Shown here one piece after another: positions 51,983-61,033 of a stretch of DNA of 64,000 nucleotides. Source of the stretch: Erysipelotrichaceae bacterium. Its GTDB lineage: Bacteria; Bacillota_I; Bacilli_A; Erysipelotrichales; Erysipelotrichaceae. Within the stretch, counting starts at the first letter, position 1. Every line of letters begins with the position of its first letter. A program made the position numbers and the translations under genes. The stretch lies in assembly GCA_030694975.1 (NCBI GenBank), contig JAUYTU010000017.1, positions 62,001-126,000 of the forward strand. Direction: 5' to 3'. The notes below the pieces were generated by a model. The model was given only the letters and a program-made list of their open reading frames with translations. It was not told the DNA's origin and searched no databases.

Positions 51983-54380
51983 AATTGATTGGTTTAATAT
52001 TCCAAATCTCACTGGCATACTGTGCAATCGTTCGATCGGAAGAGAAGAATCCCGATTTTGCGATGTTCACAAGACACATTTCGGCCCAATATTTTTGATT
52101 GGCATACCGCTTTTGAACCTCTTGATGCGCTTTGACATAACTGTCAAAATCAGCAATCAGGAAGTATTCGTCGTTGCGATACATCAACTCATCGTAGATT
52201 GCTTTAAACTCATCACGATTGAAATGCCATGATCCATCAATCAGAGATTCTACTACCCGCTTAAGCGGCGGGTTGTCCTTGACGGCTTCCCAAACATCAT
52301 ATCCACTATGGCGCAAGGCTTCGACTTCCGATACAGTCATACCGAAGATAACATCATAATCACGTCCGACCAACTCATCAATTTCGACATTAGCACCATC
52401 AAGTGTTCCCAATGTCAGTGCACCATTCATCATAAACTTCATGTTTCCTGTGCCGCTGGCCTCTTTACCTGCGGTCGAAATCTGCTCAGACACATCCGCG
52501 GCATTCATCAATACTTCCGCTACCGAGACATTATAGTTAGGGATGAAAACGACTTTCATCAATTTGTTTGCTTCCGGATCGTTATTAATAATGTCCGCAA
52601 CACTGTGAATCAGTTTAATGACCTTTTTAGCAAAATAGTAAGCCGGAGCTGCTTTTGCTGCAAAGATATACGTTGTCGGGTACATCGTAAATTCCGGTTC
52701 ACCCTTAATTCTTTGATATAAGTACATAATGTGCAGTACATTAAGCAACTGACGTTTATAGGCGTGCAAGCGCTTGGCTTGAACATCGAAGATTGAATTA
52801 ACATCTACTTCGATACCTGTCCACTCCAAAATCTTCTTTGCCAGAATCTCTTTACGTTGTCGTTTGATAGCTAAAAACTGCTTTTGTAGGCGAGCTTTTT
52901 TGGCATAAGGTAATAAATCGATCAGTTTCGACGGATCATACACATATTCATCCCCAATCGTCTTGGTCAGAAAATCGTGCAATTGCGGATTGGAGTATGT
53001 CAGCCAGCGACGATGCGTAATGCCATTGGTTTTATTGTTAAACTTTTGATCAAACAACTCATGGAAGTCACGCATGACATCTGTAATTAAAATTTCGGTA
53101 TGTAAACGAGCTACACCGTTAACGCTGTGTGAACCCACAACCGCTAAATGAGCCATGTGAATCTGACCGTCTTTAATAATAGACATGCGATATTGCTTAC
53201 CTGGATCATTCGGATAGAATTGTCGCAAATAAGTGACGAAGCGGCTGTTGATTTCTTCAATGATCATAAAAACTCTTGGCAACAGATATTGAACAAACTG
53301 AACCGGCCATTTTTCCAACGCTTCCGCAAGAACGGTATGATTGGTGTAGGCCATCGTATTCGATACGATATTCCAAGCGGATTCCCAGTTGTACTCATAT
53401 TCATCCATCAATATTCGCATTAATTCCGGAATTGCCAATACCGGATGTGTATCATTCAATTGAATGGCTACTTTATCCGCAAAGTTATCTAAATTTGGAT
53501 AAACACGTAAATGAGCTTTAATCATCGCATTTAAACCTGCGGAAACAAAGAAGTATTGTTGTTTCAGACGTAGATAGCGACCATGTTCTGTGGAATCATC
53601 GGGATATACGTTTTGACATATTTCGTTGACTTCTTGAATGTACTGACGGAAGTCTTTGTTTTTCGGTAAAATATCTGACGCTTCTGCACCCCATAATCGC
53701 AGTGTATTGGTCGTGTCGGTACCGCGACCGACGATTGGCATATCATAAGGCACCGCACGGACATGCTCAGCATCAACATGATCAAAGAACAAACGGCCGG
53801 CATCGTCTTTGCGCATTTCGATGCGTCCCCAAAATTTGACATCGATTGCATGTTTCGGTTTGCGAACTTCCCAGACATTTCCTAATTTCATCCATTGGTC
53901 CGGAACTTCAACTTGATATCCATCAATGATCTTCTGACGAAACAAGCCATATTCATAGCGCAGGCAAATACCGTGTCCCGGTAAAGATAAGGATGCCAGG
54001 GAATCAAGGAAGCATGCCGCAAGACGGCCAAGACCGCCATTACCTAAACCGGCATCTGATTCCAGATTTTCAAGTTCATTCAAGTCAATGCCCAATTCAG
54101 CTAATCCATCATTAACGACTTTATAAATGCCTAAATTCATTAAATTATTGACAAGTAAACGACCAATTAAAAATTCCATTGAAAAGTAATACATCTGTTT
54201 GGCACCGATATAGGCCGCTTCTTCTTTCGATTGTTTCCAAAGTGTGGAAGCATAGTCACGAACCATATCCCCCAAAACCATGTATCGTTCAGTGTGATGG
54301 GATTGTTGTACCGAACGGCCATATTTCTCAACAACGCGTTGTGTAAAATCGCGTTTAAAATCGTGTTTGTCTTTAAACAT
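51981..54380 (-). CDS. glgP: Glycogen/starch phosphorylase
   Basis: GT35 enzyme releasing glucose-1-phosphate from alpha-1,4-glucan with pyridoxal phosphate. 799 residues. Motifs include GLGNGGLGRLAACFLDSLA, AIQLNDTHPVLAIPELMR, TNGITHRRWL and the cofactor-binding EASGTGNMKFMMNGALTLGT. It begins 60 bases after glgB; AGGAGG is 8 bases before the ATG at 54380 (an in-frame TTG at 54383 is less likely). Feeds the phosphoglucomutase encoded nearby. Confidence 0.97.
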   Translation of the reverse strand: MFKDKHDFKRDFTQRVVEKYGRSVQQSHHTERYMVLGDMVRDYASTLWKQSKEEAAYIGAKQMYYFSMEFLIGRLLVNNLMNLGIYKVVNDGLAELGIDLNELENLESDAGLGNGGLGRLAACFLDSLASLSLPGHGICLRYEYGLFRQKIIDGYQVEVPDQWMKLGNVWEVRKPKHAIDVKFWGRIEMRKDDAGRLFFDHVDAEHVRAVPYDMPIVGRGTDTTNTLRLWGAEASDILPKNKDFRQYIQEVNEICQNVYPDDSTEHGRYLRLKQQYFFVSAGLNAMIKAHLRVYPNLDNFADKVAIQLNDTHPVLAIPELMRILMDEYEYNWESAWNIVSNTMAYTNHTVLAEALEKWPVQFVQYLLPRVFMIIEEINSRFVTYLRQFYPNDPGKQYRMSIIKDGQIHMAHLAVVGSHSVNGVARLHTEILITDVMRDFHELFDQKFNNKTNGITHRRWLTYSNPQLHDFLTKTIGDEYVYDPSKLIDLLPYAKKARLQKQFLAIKRQRKEILAKKILEWTGIEVDVNSIFDVQAKRLHAYKRQLLNVLHIMYLYQRIKGEPEFTMYPTTYIFAAKAAPAYYFAKKVIKLIHSVADIINNDPEANKLMKVVFIPNYNVSVAEVLMNAADVSEQISTAGKEASGTGNMKFMMNGALTLGTLDGANVEIDELVGRDYDVIFGMTVSEVEALRHSGYDVWEAVKDNPPLKRVVESLIDGSWHFNRDEFKAIYDELMYRNDEYFLIADFDSYVKAHQEVQKRYANQKYWAEMCLVNIAKSGFFSSDRTIAQYASEIWNIKPIN

Positions 54381-54440
54381 CAATACGTCCTCCTATAAAG
54401 TCCCTGTAGAATCTTATCAGATATCACTAAAAAACACAAA

Positions 54441-56276
54441 TTATACTTTAGTGACCTCAAGCATCATCGCGCCAAAGGGAGCGACTCGTACGATAATCTT
54501 GTAGGGCTGATTATGACATACTTCCTCTACCGCTATTAACGGAACATAATTGCACATATCATTGCCCTCATAAATAGCTTTTTGCGAATTAATCAATTCT
54601 ACATATTCGCCCGCAAGTGGAACTCCCACATGAAATTCCTCGATCGCTACCGGAGTCATATTCAAAACGGTGACGATCACACACTTTTCATCCTCACGGT
54701 AATAGGAATATATGCTTTGAGCTGAATTATCCGCATCGATCCAGCGGAAACCGCGTTGTTCATAATCGTATCTGCTTAAACATGAATGGTGAGTGTAAAC
54801 TCGATTCAAATCCACCATAAAACGATTGAGCGAGTTATGCCTGGAATATTGAAGTAAATGCCAATCCATTTCACGGTTTTCATCCCATTCTCTAAAATGA
54901 GCCAATTCATTGCCCATAAAGTTCAATTTTTTTCCTGGGTGAGAAAACATGTATAAATACAGATTCTTCACTTGTGCGAATTTCTGGTCATAATCGCCCC
55001 ACATTTTGTTAATGATCGTACCTTTACCGTGAACAACTTCATCGTGTGATAAAGGTAAGATGAATTTTTCGGAATAAAAATAGGCCATACTGAATGTCAG
55101 TTGATGATGGTGATAACTGCGGAAAACCGGATCCATCGTGTAATATTTCAATGTATCATTCATCCATCCTAAATCCCACTTATAATCAAATCCCAACCCC
55201 ATTTCGAAGGTTGGCTGTGTGACTTTCGGATAATCGGACGAATCTTCCGCTATTAAAATCGCACTTGGATATCTTTGAGACAAATAATAATTCAATCGAC
55301 GTACAAAAGCCAGAGCACCTTCATTAACGCCGCGCTTTTTCTCGCCGTGCCAATAAATAATATTAGATACTGCATCGATCCGGATTCCATCAATATGATA
55401 GACATCCATCCAGAAGGATGCGGCTGACATTAAGAAACTTCTGACTTCCTCTTTCCACAAATCAAAAACCATGGTACCCCATTGGCTTAGAGCATCTTCT
55501 GGATTGGGATATTCAAACAGTGGTGTTCCGTCAAATTCAATTAAACCAAAGTAGTCCTTTACAAAATGAACAGGAACAAAGTCAATGATCACACCGATGT
55601 CCTGATGATGACATTGATTGATGAATTCCATTAACTGCTTTGGTGTGCCGTATCGCGATGTTGCCGAGAAATATCCGGTTGCCTGATAACCCCAAGATCC
55701 GTCAAAAGGATGTTCATTGAGAGGCATCAGTTCAATATGCGTATATCCCTGTTCTTTAACATAAGGGATCAAATCGCGCGCAAGTTCTTCATAATTAAGC
55801 CATTCAACCGCATATTTCTTACGCCACGACCCTAAGTGAACCTCATAAATGCTCATAGGCTCTTTTAGATGTTTCGTGCGTTTGTTCATCCACATTTTAT
55901 CGGTCCAACCGAAATTGCGTAAGTTCACAACCAGTGAAGAACTCTTTGGCCGCATTTCAGTATAAAAGGCGAAAGGATCTGATTTCTCCACCCAATGACC
56001 ATGAGCGTTTTCGATAAGGTACTTGTATAAATCCCATTCATTTACATTGGCAATGAAAATACTCCACACACCTTGAGGAGATATTTTTTTCATAAAAGCA
56101 TCGGAGCCATTCCAATGATTGAAAGTACCGATGACTTGAATGTTACGTGCATTCGGCGCAAATACTGTAAAACGAACACCGCTTATCCCTTCATAAGCAA
56201 AATGCGCTCCAAATACATTGTGTGCATCCAAGCAGTGACCGGCAAAAAAACTGTCGAAAATTGATGTTTTTAACAT
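54441..56276 (-). CDS. glgB: 1,4-alpha-glucan branching enzyme
   Basis: Introduces alpha-1,6 branches into glycogen. 611 residues: a CBM48-type domain (about 20-110, FAYEGISGVRFTVFAPNA), then the GH13_9 catalytic domain with YTHIELMPLNEHPFDGSWGYQATGY, GIRIDAVSNIIYWHG (Asp), LIAEDSSDYP (Glu) and LSHDEVVHGKG (Asp), and a C-terminal beta-domain. AAAGGAGG precedes the ATG. Located with glgP rather than with glgCDA. Confidence 0.97.
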   Translation of the reverse strand: MLKTSIFDSFFAGHCLDAHNVFGAHFAYEGISGVRFTVFAPNARNIQVIGTFNHWNGSDAFMKKISPQGVWSIFIANVNEWDLYKYLIENAHGHWVEKSDPFAFYTEMRPKSSSLVVNLRNFGWTDKMWMNKRTKHLKEPMSIYEVHLGSWRKKYAVEWLNYEELARDLIPYVKEQGYTHIELMPLNEHPFDGSWGYQATGYFSATSRYGTPKQLMEFINQCHHQDIGVIIDFVPVHFVKDYFGLIEFDGTPLFEYPNPEDALSQWGTMVFDLWKEEVRSFLMSAASFWMDVYHIDGIRIDAVSNIIYWHGEKKRGVNEGALAFVRRLNYYLSQRYPSAILIAEDSSDYPKVTQPTFEMGLGFDYKWDLGWMNDTLKYYTMDPVFRSYHHHQLTFSMAYFYSEKFILPLSHDEVVHGKGTIINKMWGDYDQKFAQVKNLYLYMFSHPGKKLNFMGNELAHFREWDENREMDWHLLQYSRHNSLNRFMVDLNRVYTHHSCLSRYDYEQRGFRWIDADNSAQSIYSYYREDEKCVIVTVLNMTPVAIEEFHVGVPLAGEYVELINSQKAIYEGNDMCNYVPLIAVEEVCHNQPYKIIVRVAPFGAMMLEVTKV

Positions 56277-56318
56277 ATTTTTTCCCCTCCTTTTCTTTAT
56301 TTTACTCTATTTTGTCAA

Positions 56319-56348
56319 TAAAAAAAACACAAGTGTTTAACTTGTGTT
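56319..56348 (-). terminator. Terminator of the phosphoglucomutase gene
   Basis: 8-bp stem AACACAAG / CTTGTGTT with a 7-base loop followed by eight U on the minus strand. Confidence 0.85.
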
Positions 56349-56357
56349 CACATAGCA

Positions 56358-58049
56358 TCATTCAATCGTGTTTTTGATAACCTGGCTAAACAAAGCAAAT
56401 TTCTCTTTTGTCTCGGTTTCGTTATCTCCTTTAATACAATAATAGAATTTGCATTTAGGTTCTGTTCCCGAGGGTCGCACAGCAATCCAAGATCCATCGG
56501 AGAGTTTCATTTTCAATACATCGGAAACCGGGAAATCAAGCTCAAATGCATCCTCTCCTGACAAAATGATGGATTGTTTGTAATCTTCCCATGCGATTAC
56601 TTCGTAACCAGCTACTACATTTAATGGTGATTTTCTTAAGTTATCCATAATTTCAGCAATTCGTACACTACCCTCTGCTCCAGCCAGTGTCAATGACGTC
56701 TGTGTTTCCAAAAAGGTTCCGTGCCGTTGATAAAGTTCTTGTAAAACATCAAATAAGGTTTTCCCTTTCGAATGATAATACTGAGTGGCTTCACAAATGA
56801 TCAAACACGCCTGAACAGCGTCTTTATCTCTGACAAAGGGCTGAATCAGATAGCCATAGCTTTCCTCATAGCCAAAGACAAATTGCTTCTCCTTACTCTT
56901 TTCGTACTTCTCGATTTTCTCGCCGATAAACTTGAATCCGGTCAGTGTCTTCTCGACCTCAACACCATGATGCATAGCAACAGCTTCACCCAAATCTGAA
57001 GTTACGACTGTATTAAACATGATGGGGTTGGGTGGCATGATACCTTTTTCCCTCATCGATGAGAAAACGTATTCCAAGAGGACAGATCCGGTTTGATTTC
57101 CGGTCATCAATACGTACTCTCCTTGATGTTTAACGACAACTCCGACCCGATCGGCGTCCGGATCTGTACTGATAGCGATTTGGGCATCGTGCTTTTTCGC
57201 ATACTCAATTGCCAGCTGATAGGCAGCGGGTTCTTCAGGATTGGGTGTCAGAGTGTTTGGAAAAGATGGGTCAGGTGTGCATTGTTCTTCAACCAGAATA
57301 ATGTTGTATCCCGCTTCTTTTAAAACGATATTCGTAATAGGATAAGCCGTTCCGTGTTGCGGAGTAAAGACAACCTTGATATCTTTATTTAACTCTGGAC
57401 GTAACTGAATTTGAAGTACACGGTTTGCATAACGAATATCCATGTCTTCATCCAGCCAATGGACGAGTTTTTCTTGCTCATCCGTCAATTGCACATCGAT
57501 GGATAATTCATCTTCTACTTCTTCCACCGCTTGTATGACCTTCTCTATTTCCTCAGGAATCAACTGGCATCCGGTCGGATCATAAACTTTATAGCCGTTA
57601 TACTCCTTGGGATTATGAGACGCCGTGATTACGATACCGCCAATACAATTTAATTCGCGTACTGTAAATGATAATTGCGGAGTTGAGCGTAATTCGGTGT
57701 AAACATAGCTTTCTATGTCAAACATGGCCAAAACCCGAGCGGATTCAATCGCAAATTCTTTAGACATAAAACGATTATCATAAGCAATGGCCACACCTCG
57801 CTTGTCGGTGGTTTTAGCAAGTTCAACCAGATACTTCGCAAAGCCCAAGTTGGCTCGGCGAATCGTATAAATATTCAAGCGGTTACTGCCGGGTCCTAAA
57901 AGACCGCGCATTCCCGCAGTACCGAACTCGACCCGCGTATAAAAGGCGTCGTACTTTTCTTTTTCGCTCATTGTTTCCATTTGTTTTCTAGTCTTTGAAT
58001 CAATTGCAGGATGATTATACCAGTGGTCAAATCGTTGAGTTGTCATCAT
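56358..58049 (-). CDS. Alpha-phosphoglucomutase
   Basis: Interconverts glucose-1-phosphate and glucose-6-phosphate, linking glycogen to glycolysis. 563 residues of the bacterial phosphohexomutase family. FGTAGMRGLLGPGSNRLN is near the start, the phosphoserine loop is ITASHNPKEYNG, the metal loop is STDPDADRVGV, the sugar loop is FGYEESYGY, and the phosphate loop is VRPSGTEPK. Two adjacent ATG codons are available (58049 and 58046); AGGAG is 4 and 7 bases upstream. Specificity for phosphoglucose over phosphomannose is inferred from size and setting. Confidence 0.92.
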   Translation of the reverse strand: MMTTQRFDHWYNHPAIDSKTRKQMETMSEKEKYDAFYTRVEFGTAGMRGLLGPGSNRLNIYTIRRANLGFAKYLVELAKTTDKRGVAIAYDNRFMSKEFAIESARVLAMFDIESYVYTELRSTPQLSFTVRELNCIGGIVITASHNPKEYNGYKVYDPTGCQLIPEEIEKVIQAVEEVEDELSIDVQLTDEQEKLVHWLDEDMDIRYANRVLQIQLRPELNKDIKVVFTPQHGTAYPITNIVLKEAGYNIILVEEQCTPDPSFPNTLTPNPEEPAAYQLAIEYAKKHDAQIAISTDPDADRVGVVVKHQGEYVLMTGNQTGSVLLEYVFSSMREKGIMPPNPIMFNTVVTSDLGEAVAMHHGVEVEKTLTGFKFIGEKIEKYEKSKEKQFVFGYEESYGYLIQPFVRDKDAVQACLIICEATQYYHSKGKTLFDVLQELYQRHGTFLETQTSLTLAGAEGSVRIAEIMDNLRKSPLNVVAGYEVIAWEDYKQSIILSGEDAFELDFPVSDVLKMKLSDGSWIAVRPSGTEPKCKFYYCIKGDNETETKEKFALFSQVIKNTIE

Positions 58050-58069
58050 TATTCTCCTTTAAATTATAA

Positions 58070-58093
58070 TAAAAAGAAGATATTAAATCTTCT
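58070..58093 (-). terminator. Terminator of ptsH
   Basis: 7-bp stem AGAAGAT / ATCTTCT with a 5-base loop, then TTTTTATTA on the minus strand. Confidence 0.72.
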
Positions 58094-58117
58094 ATTTCAT
58101 CTTCAACTGGTGAAGTA

Positions 58118-58384
58118 TTAAGCGATAACTTTTTGGGTACGAAGAACTTCTTCGATCGTGTTGATTGCGACTTCTTCGTCGTCACCTTCACAAGTGATGG
58201 TAATTTCTGATTGGGTCGGAATACCCAAAGACATAACGCCCATAATCGATTTCATGTTGACAGAACGACCTTTAAAGGAAACTTTCACTTCACATTTAAA
58301 TTTGCTTGCAGCATTTACGGCTACGGTAGCCGGACGGGCATGTAGTCCAACGGGATCTACAACTAAGACTGTAATTTGTTTCAT
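58118..58384 (-). CDS. ptsH: Phosphocarrier protein HPr
   Basis: PTS phosphocarrier of 88 residues. Both regulatory residues are in place: His15 (GLHARPAT), phosphorylated by enzyme I, and Ser46 (NMKSIMGV), the target of HPr kinase in Gram-positive bacteria, whose phospho-form is the CcpA corepressor. It is monocistronic, without ptsI next to it. GGGAGG precedes the ATG. Its presence gives a plausible signal input for the cre boxes found in this window. Confidence 0.96.
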   Translation of the reverse strand: MKQITVLVVDPVGLHARPATVAVNAASKFKCEVKVSFKGRSVNMKSIMGVMSLGIPTQSEITITCEGDDEEVAINTIEEVLRTQKVIA

Positions 58385-58413
58385 ATTAAACCTCCCGATT
58401 ATTTTCTTACTTC

Positions 58414-58442
58414 ATTTTACTTTATTTTGAAACTATTGACAA
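58414..58442 (-). promoter_or_regulatory. ptsH promoter
   Basis: TTGTCA (58437-58442), 17-bp spacer, TAAAAT (58414-58419) on the minus strand. Confidence 0.72.
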
Positions 58443-58531
58443 TATAAAGCAGAAATTATGTCTCATTTCAACTTGCTTGAAGGTTACCCTTATCTAAATT
58501 CATCAATTTGTCACAAGAATTGTCAAGATGA

Positions 58532-58572
58532 TTGTATTTATCACAAATTTAAAATAGAATAAGACAAAGGAG
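58532..58572 (+). promoter_or_regulatory. Promoter and RBS of the small membrane protein
   Basis: TTGTAT (58532-58537), 17-bp spacer, TAGAAT (58555-58560), then AAAGGAG (58566-58572) before the ATG at 58580. Confidence 0.6.
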
Positions 58573-58579
58573 AAAGACT

Positions 58580-58966
58580 ATGTTTCAAATTAATAAAAAA
58601 TTCGCATTACCTGTAGGGGCAGCATTCTTTGTATTAACCTTTGCTCTATTTTATATTGGTGTCGCTTTGATTTTACAAAATCCATTGGTACTTGAAAACT
58701 ATCTGGCTTTTGCACTTTTCTCACTTTTGGTCGGTGTGATATCTGCTTGCTTTGTTTTCTTTAATTTATCCGTTGGATTCGCCATCTTCACACTTGGCTA
58801 TGTCATAGGATTCGGTTCTATGTTTTGGTCTTTCAACCAAGACATGACTGGATGGGGCGACTTGATCGGCTTGATTCAGATGATGTTTATTTTAGGAATC
58901 GGACTTGCAACAGCCATCATTGTGGAGATTATTCTGTTGATTATCAAAAAAGTTAAGAAAGCGTAA
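58580..58966 (+). CDS. Small four-helix membrane protein, unknown
   Basis: A 128-residue protein of four hydrophobic segments (about 10-33, 41-62, 64-82 and 98-122) with a short basic C-terminus (KKVKKA). No recognised domain. It has its own promoter and ribosome-binding site and is divergent from ptsH, which support it as a real gene. Function cannot be proposed. Confidence 0.75.
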   Translation: MFQINKKFALPVGAAFFVLTFALFYIGVALILQNPLVLENYLAFALFSLLVGVISACFVFFNLSVGFAIFTLGYVIGFGSMFWSFNQDMTGWGDLIGLIQMMFILGIGLATAIIVEIILLIIKKVKKA

Positions 58967-58976
58967 AACAAACATT

Positions 58977-59801
58977 TTAATCAATTGTTTTTAACGGCTG
59001 ACAACGTGGACAGAAATAAATACTTCCACCCATATAATTTTCTTTTACAATACTTCCCGAGCAGTTTTTGCACGGGTTTTTTAATTGTGAACTTGTCATC
59101 AGTACTTCGTAACCACCGGGTATTCCGAATAGATCCTTCTCGTTATTACGACCGCCCAACGCAACCATTTCTCTGAGTGTGCTGGCAAGTTTTTCGTAGA
59201 GTTTCCTTAACTGATCCTCGCTGCAATCTCTGATTTTCAATTTCGGATGTAATCCAACCTTAAAAAGAACATCTTGAATGACACCATTACCAATACCCGG
59301 AAACCGTTGCTCTGTTGCCAAAAATGCTTTCAACGACAATTTATCTGTTGCCTTGGACATGAAGTACTCATAAGTGAACAATGGTGATACACAATCCATT
59401 GAATCTAGCGATGCTTTCATAAAGGTAGTAGGTACAATATCTTTCTTTGTTACGTACAATCCGCCATACATTGCTACGGTTGCCATCAGGCAGCTTTGAT
59501 CGGTAAAGCTTATCAACAGTTGGTGTTGATTATGATCGGGACAAGAGTCTAAATATCTTATGTTAACCCCATCCTGAAAAATCACTTGCACATCTTCGAA
59601 ATACAAACACAAATAACCCGCGAAATTGACGCTATAAGAGAAGCTTTTCCCCTGAAGCAGTTGTTGGTAGTTCTTTCCTTCATCCACAAACCATGCCAAC
59701 TTATGCGGCTTAGAATTTACGCTAACTTGTTCAACGACTTTTCCTTGTAGTGTCTCATTGCACTGCCTCGCTAACACAATAGCTTCAGGTAGTTCTATCA
59801 T
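58977..59801 (-). CDS. Fpg/Nei-family protein with altered active site
   Basis: Member of the formamidopyrimidine-DNA glycosylase / endonuclease VIII family, 274 residues. The start is MIELPEAIVLARQ, where active family members begin MPELPEV: the catalytic N-terminal proline is isoleucine here. A helix-two-turns-helix is indicated by PGIGNGVIQDVLFKVGLHP. The C-terminal zinc finger keeps its four cysteines (CKNC...CPRC). The Arg of the finger loop is not in its usual place (GGSIYFCPRCQ). The protein may bind damaged DNA without cutting or use another chemistry. I start at 59801, 5 bases after GAGGTG; an ATG directly before it would add one Met. Confidence 0.82.
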   Translation of the reverse strand: MIELPEAIVLARQCNETLQGKVVEQVSVNSKPHKLAWFVDEGKNYQQLLQGKSFSYSVNFAGYLCLYFEDVQVIFQDGVNIRYLDSCPDHNQHQLLISFTDQSCLMATVAMYGGLYVTKKDIVPTTFMKASLDSMDCVSPLFTYEYFMSKATDKLSLKAFLATEQRFPGIGNGVIQDVLFKVGLHPKLKIRDCSEDQLRKLYEKLASTLREMVALGGRNNEKDLFGIPGGYEVLMTSSQLKNPCKNCSGSIVKENYMGGSIYFCPRCQPLKTID

Positions 59802-59899
59802 CATATCACCTCAAAAAAAGCATACTTCAACGCATAAAAAGTGTCAATAAAAGGAAGCGATGCTTCCCTGTTTCCCTTAAAAAGTTCATTTATTCTATA

Positions 59900-60517
59900 T
59901 CACCAACCAAAATGCTTTCTCGTAATTTCATAATTCTCATCAATCGTTTTTGAACCGTCAACATTTAGAACAAACAAGTTCAAGTCTTGTGCTGACTTCA
60001 AAATTTCACTGGCAAACATCATATCTCTTTTCATCCAATTGCTAAATGCTTGTGTAGGGTTAGAGCAGTCAACCAAATAGTCTTTGACCCATTCTCTTTC
60101 AGGATACTTATTCAACTGAAACTCTGGGGTAGGAACCAGACAAATGTACTTTTTGGAGTTTATAAAGTGTTTCTTTATTAATTCCGGCAGGATGGCTGTG
60201 CCCTCAACAAGAACGACTTTATCCAAGGGTATTTGGGATAAATCTTCTAAAATGTAATCAAACGAATTTCGATAAAACTCTAATACGTCCGTAACTTGAG
60301 AATCAACATCCCTCAACCAATTCTCATCCTTTGACATTGCAGAATATTTCTTCATGATTAAAATATCGTTTTTCGCGCCTCTGTTTATGTGATTCATCAT
60401 GTGATCATCACATTTGTAGTAAAGAAGCGAAAATTCATAGGCGAGTTTTTCGGCGATGGAACTTTTCCCAGAACATGGCGAACCGCCAATCCAATAAATA
60501 TGGTTTAATTTTGTCAT
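59900..60517 (-). CDS. P-loop kinase-like protein, unknown substrate
   Basis: 205-residue P-loop protein. The Walker A motif GGSPCSGKSS is at residues 11-20, followed by a likely substrate-binding CDDHM and VVLVEGTAILPELI. It resembles small-molecule kinases of the AAA_33/CoaE-like type; the substrate is not evident. The ATG at 60517 was chosen because GGGGGCTACG precedes it, although an ATG at 60529 is in frame; the ribosome-binding site is weak. It stands alone on this strand downstream of rlmH. Confidence 0.7.
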   Translation of the reverse strand: MTKLNHIYWIGGSPCSGKSSIAEKLAYEFSLLYYKCDDHMMNHINRGAKNDILIMKKYSAMSKDENWLRDVDSQVTDVLEFYRNSFDYILEDLSQIPLDKVVLVEGTAILPELIKKHFINSKKYICLVPTPEFQLNKYPEREWVKDYLVDCSNPTQAFSNWMKRDMMFASEILKSAQDLNLFVLNVDGSKTIDENYEITRKHFGW

Positions 60518-60556
60518 CGTAGCCCCCATGTATTGAAGTTGATGTCAGGTTTTTAA

Positions 60557-61033
60557 TTATTTATGATAAGGTTCATTGAAATGAATCTTATATGCCCGAT
60601 ATATTTGCTCTACCAACATCAATCGAACTAATTGATGTGGAAAAGTCATCTCCGAAAGTTTCAGTCGTAAATCCGCACGGTTTCGGACTGAATCTGAAAC
60701 TCCGTGTGAACCACCAATCACGAAAGATATATCACTGTTTCCATCGATATATTGCTTAAATATATGATCACTGAAATTGGTTGAACTCATATACTTTCCA
60801 CTTAGATCTAAAAGAATGACATGTTGGTTGGATGATATTAAGGACAAAAGTTTGTCGGATTCTTTGCTTTTCATTATTTCGACATCCGCATCCGAAGCAT
60901 TTCTTGGTAATGACACTTCATCGACTTCGACAATATCCAATTTTACATAGGGTGTCAGTCGTTTGACATATTCGAATATCAGTTCCTTATTTGCCTTTTC
61001 TTTGATCTTGCCAATCGCAAGAATGCGAATCAT
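60557..61033 (-). CDS. rlmH: 23S rRNA pseudouridine-1915 N3-methyltransferase
   Basis: SPOUT-class methyltransferase acting on 70S ribosomes, 158 residues, standard length. FVIGGSHGVSDSVRNRADLRLKLSEMTFPHQLVRLMLVEQIYRAYKI carries the trefoil-knot cofactor site. Its ATG overlaps the htrA stop codon by 4 bases. Last gene of the walJ-htrA-rlmH group. Confidence 0.97.
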   Translation of the reverse strand: MIRILAIGKIKEKANKELIFEYVKRLTPYVKLDIVEVDEVSLPRNASDADVEIMKSKESDKLLSLISSNQHVILLDLSGKYMSSTNFSDHIFKQYIDGNSDISFVIGGSHGVSDSVRNRADLRLKLSEMTFPHQLVRLMLVEQIYRAYKIHFNEPYHK

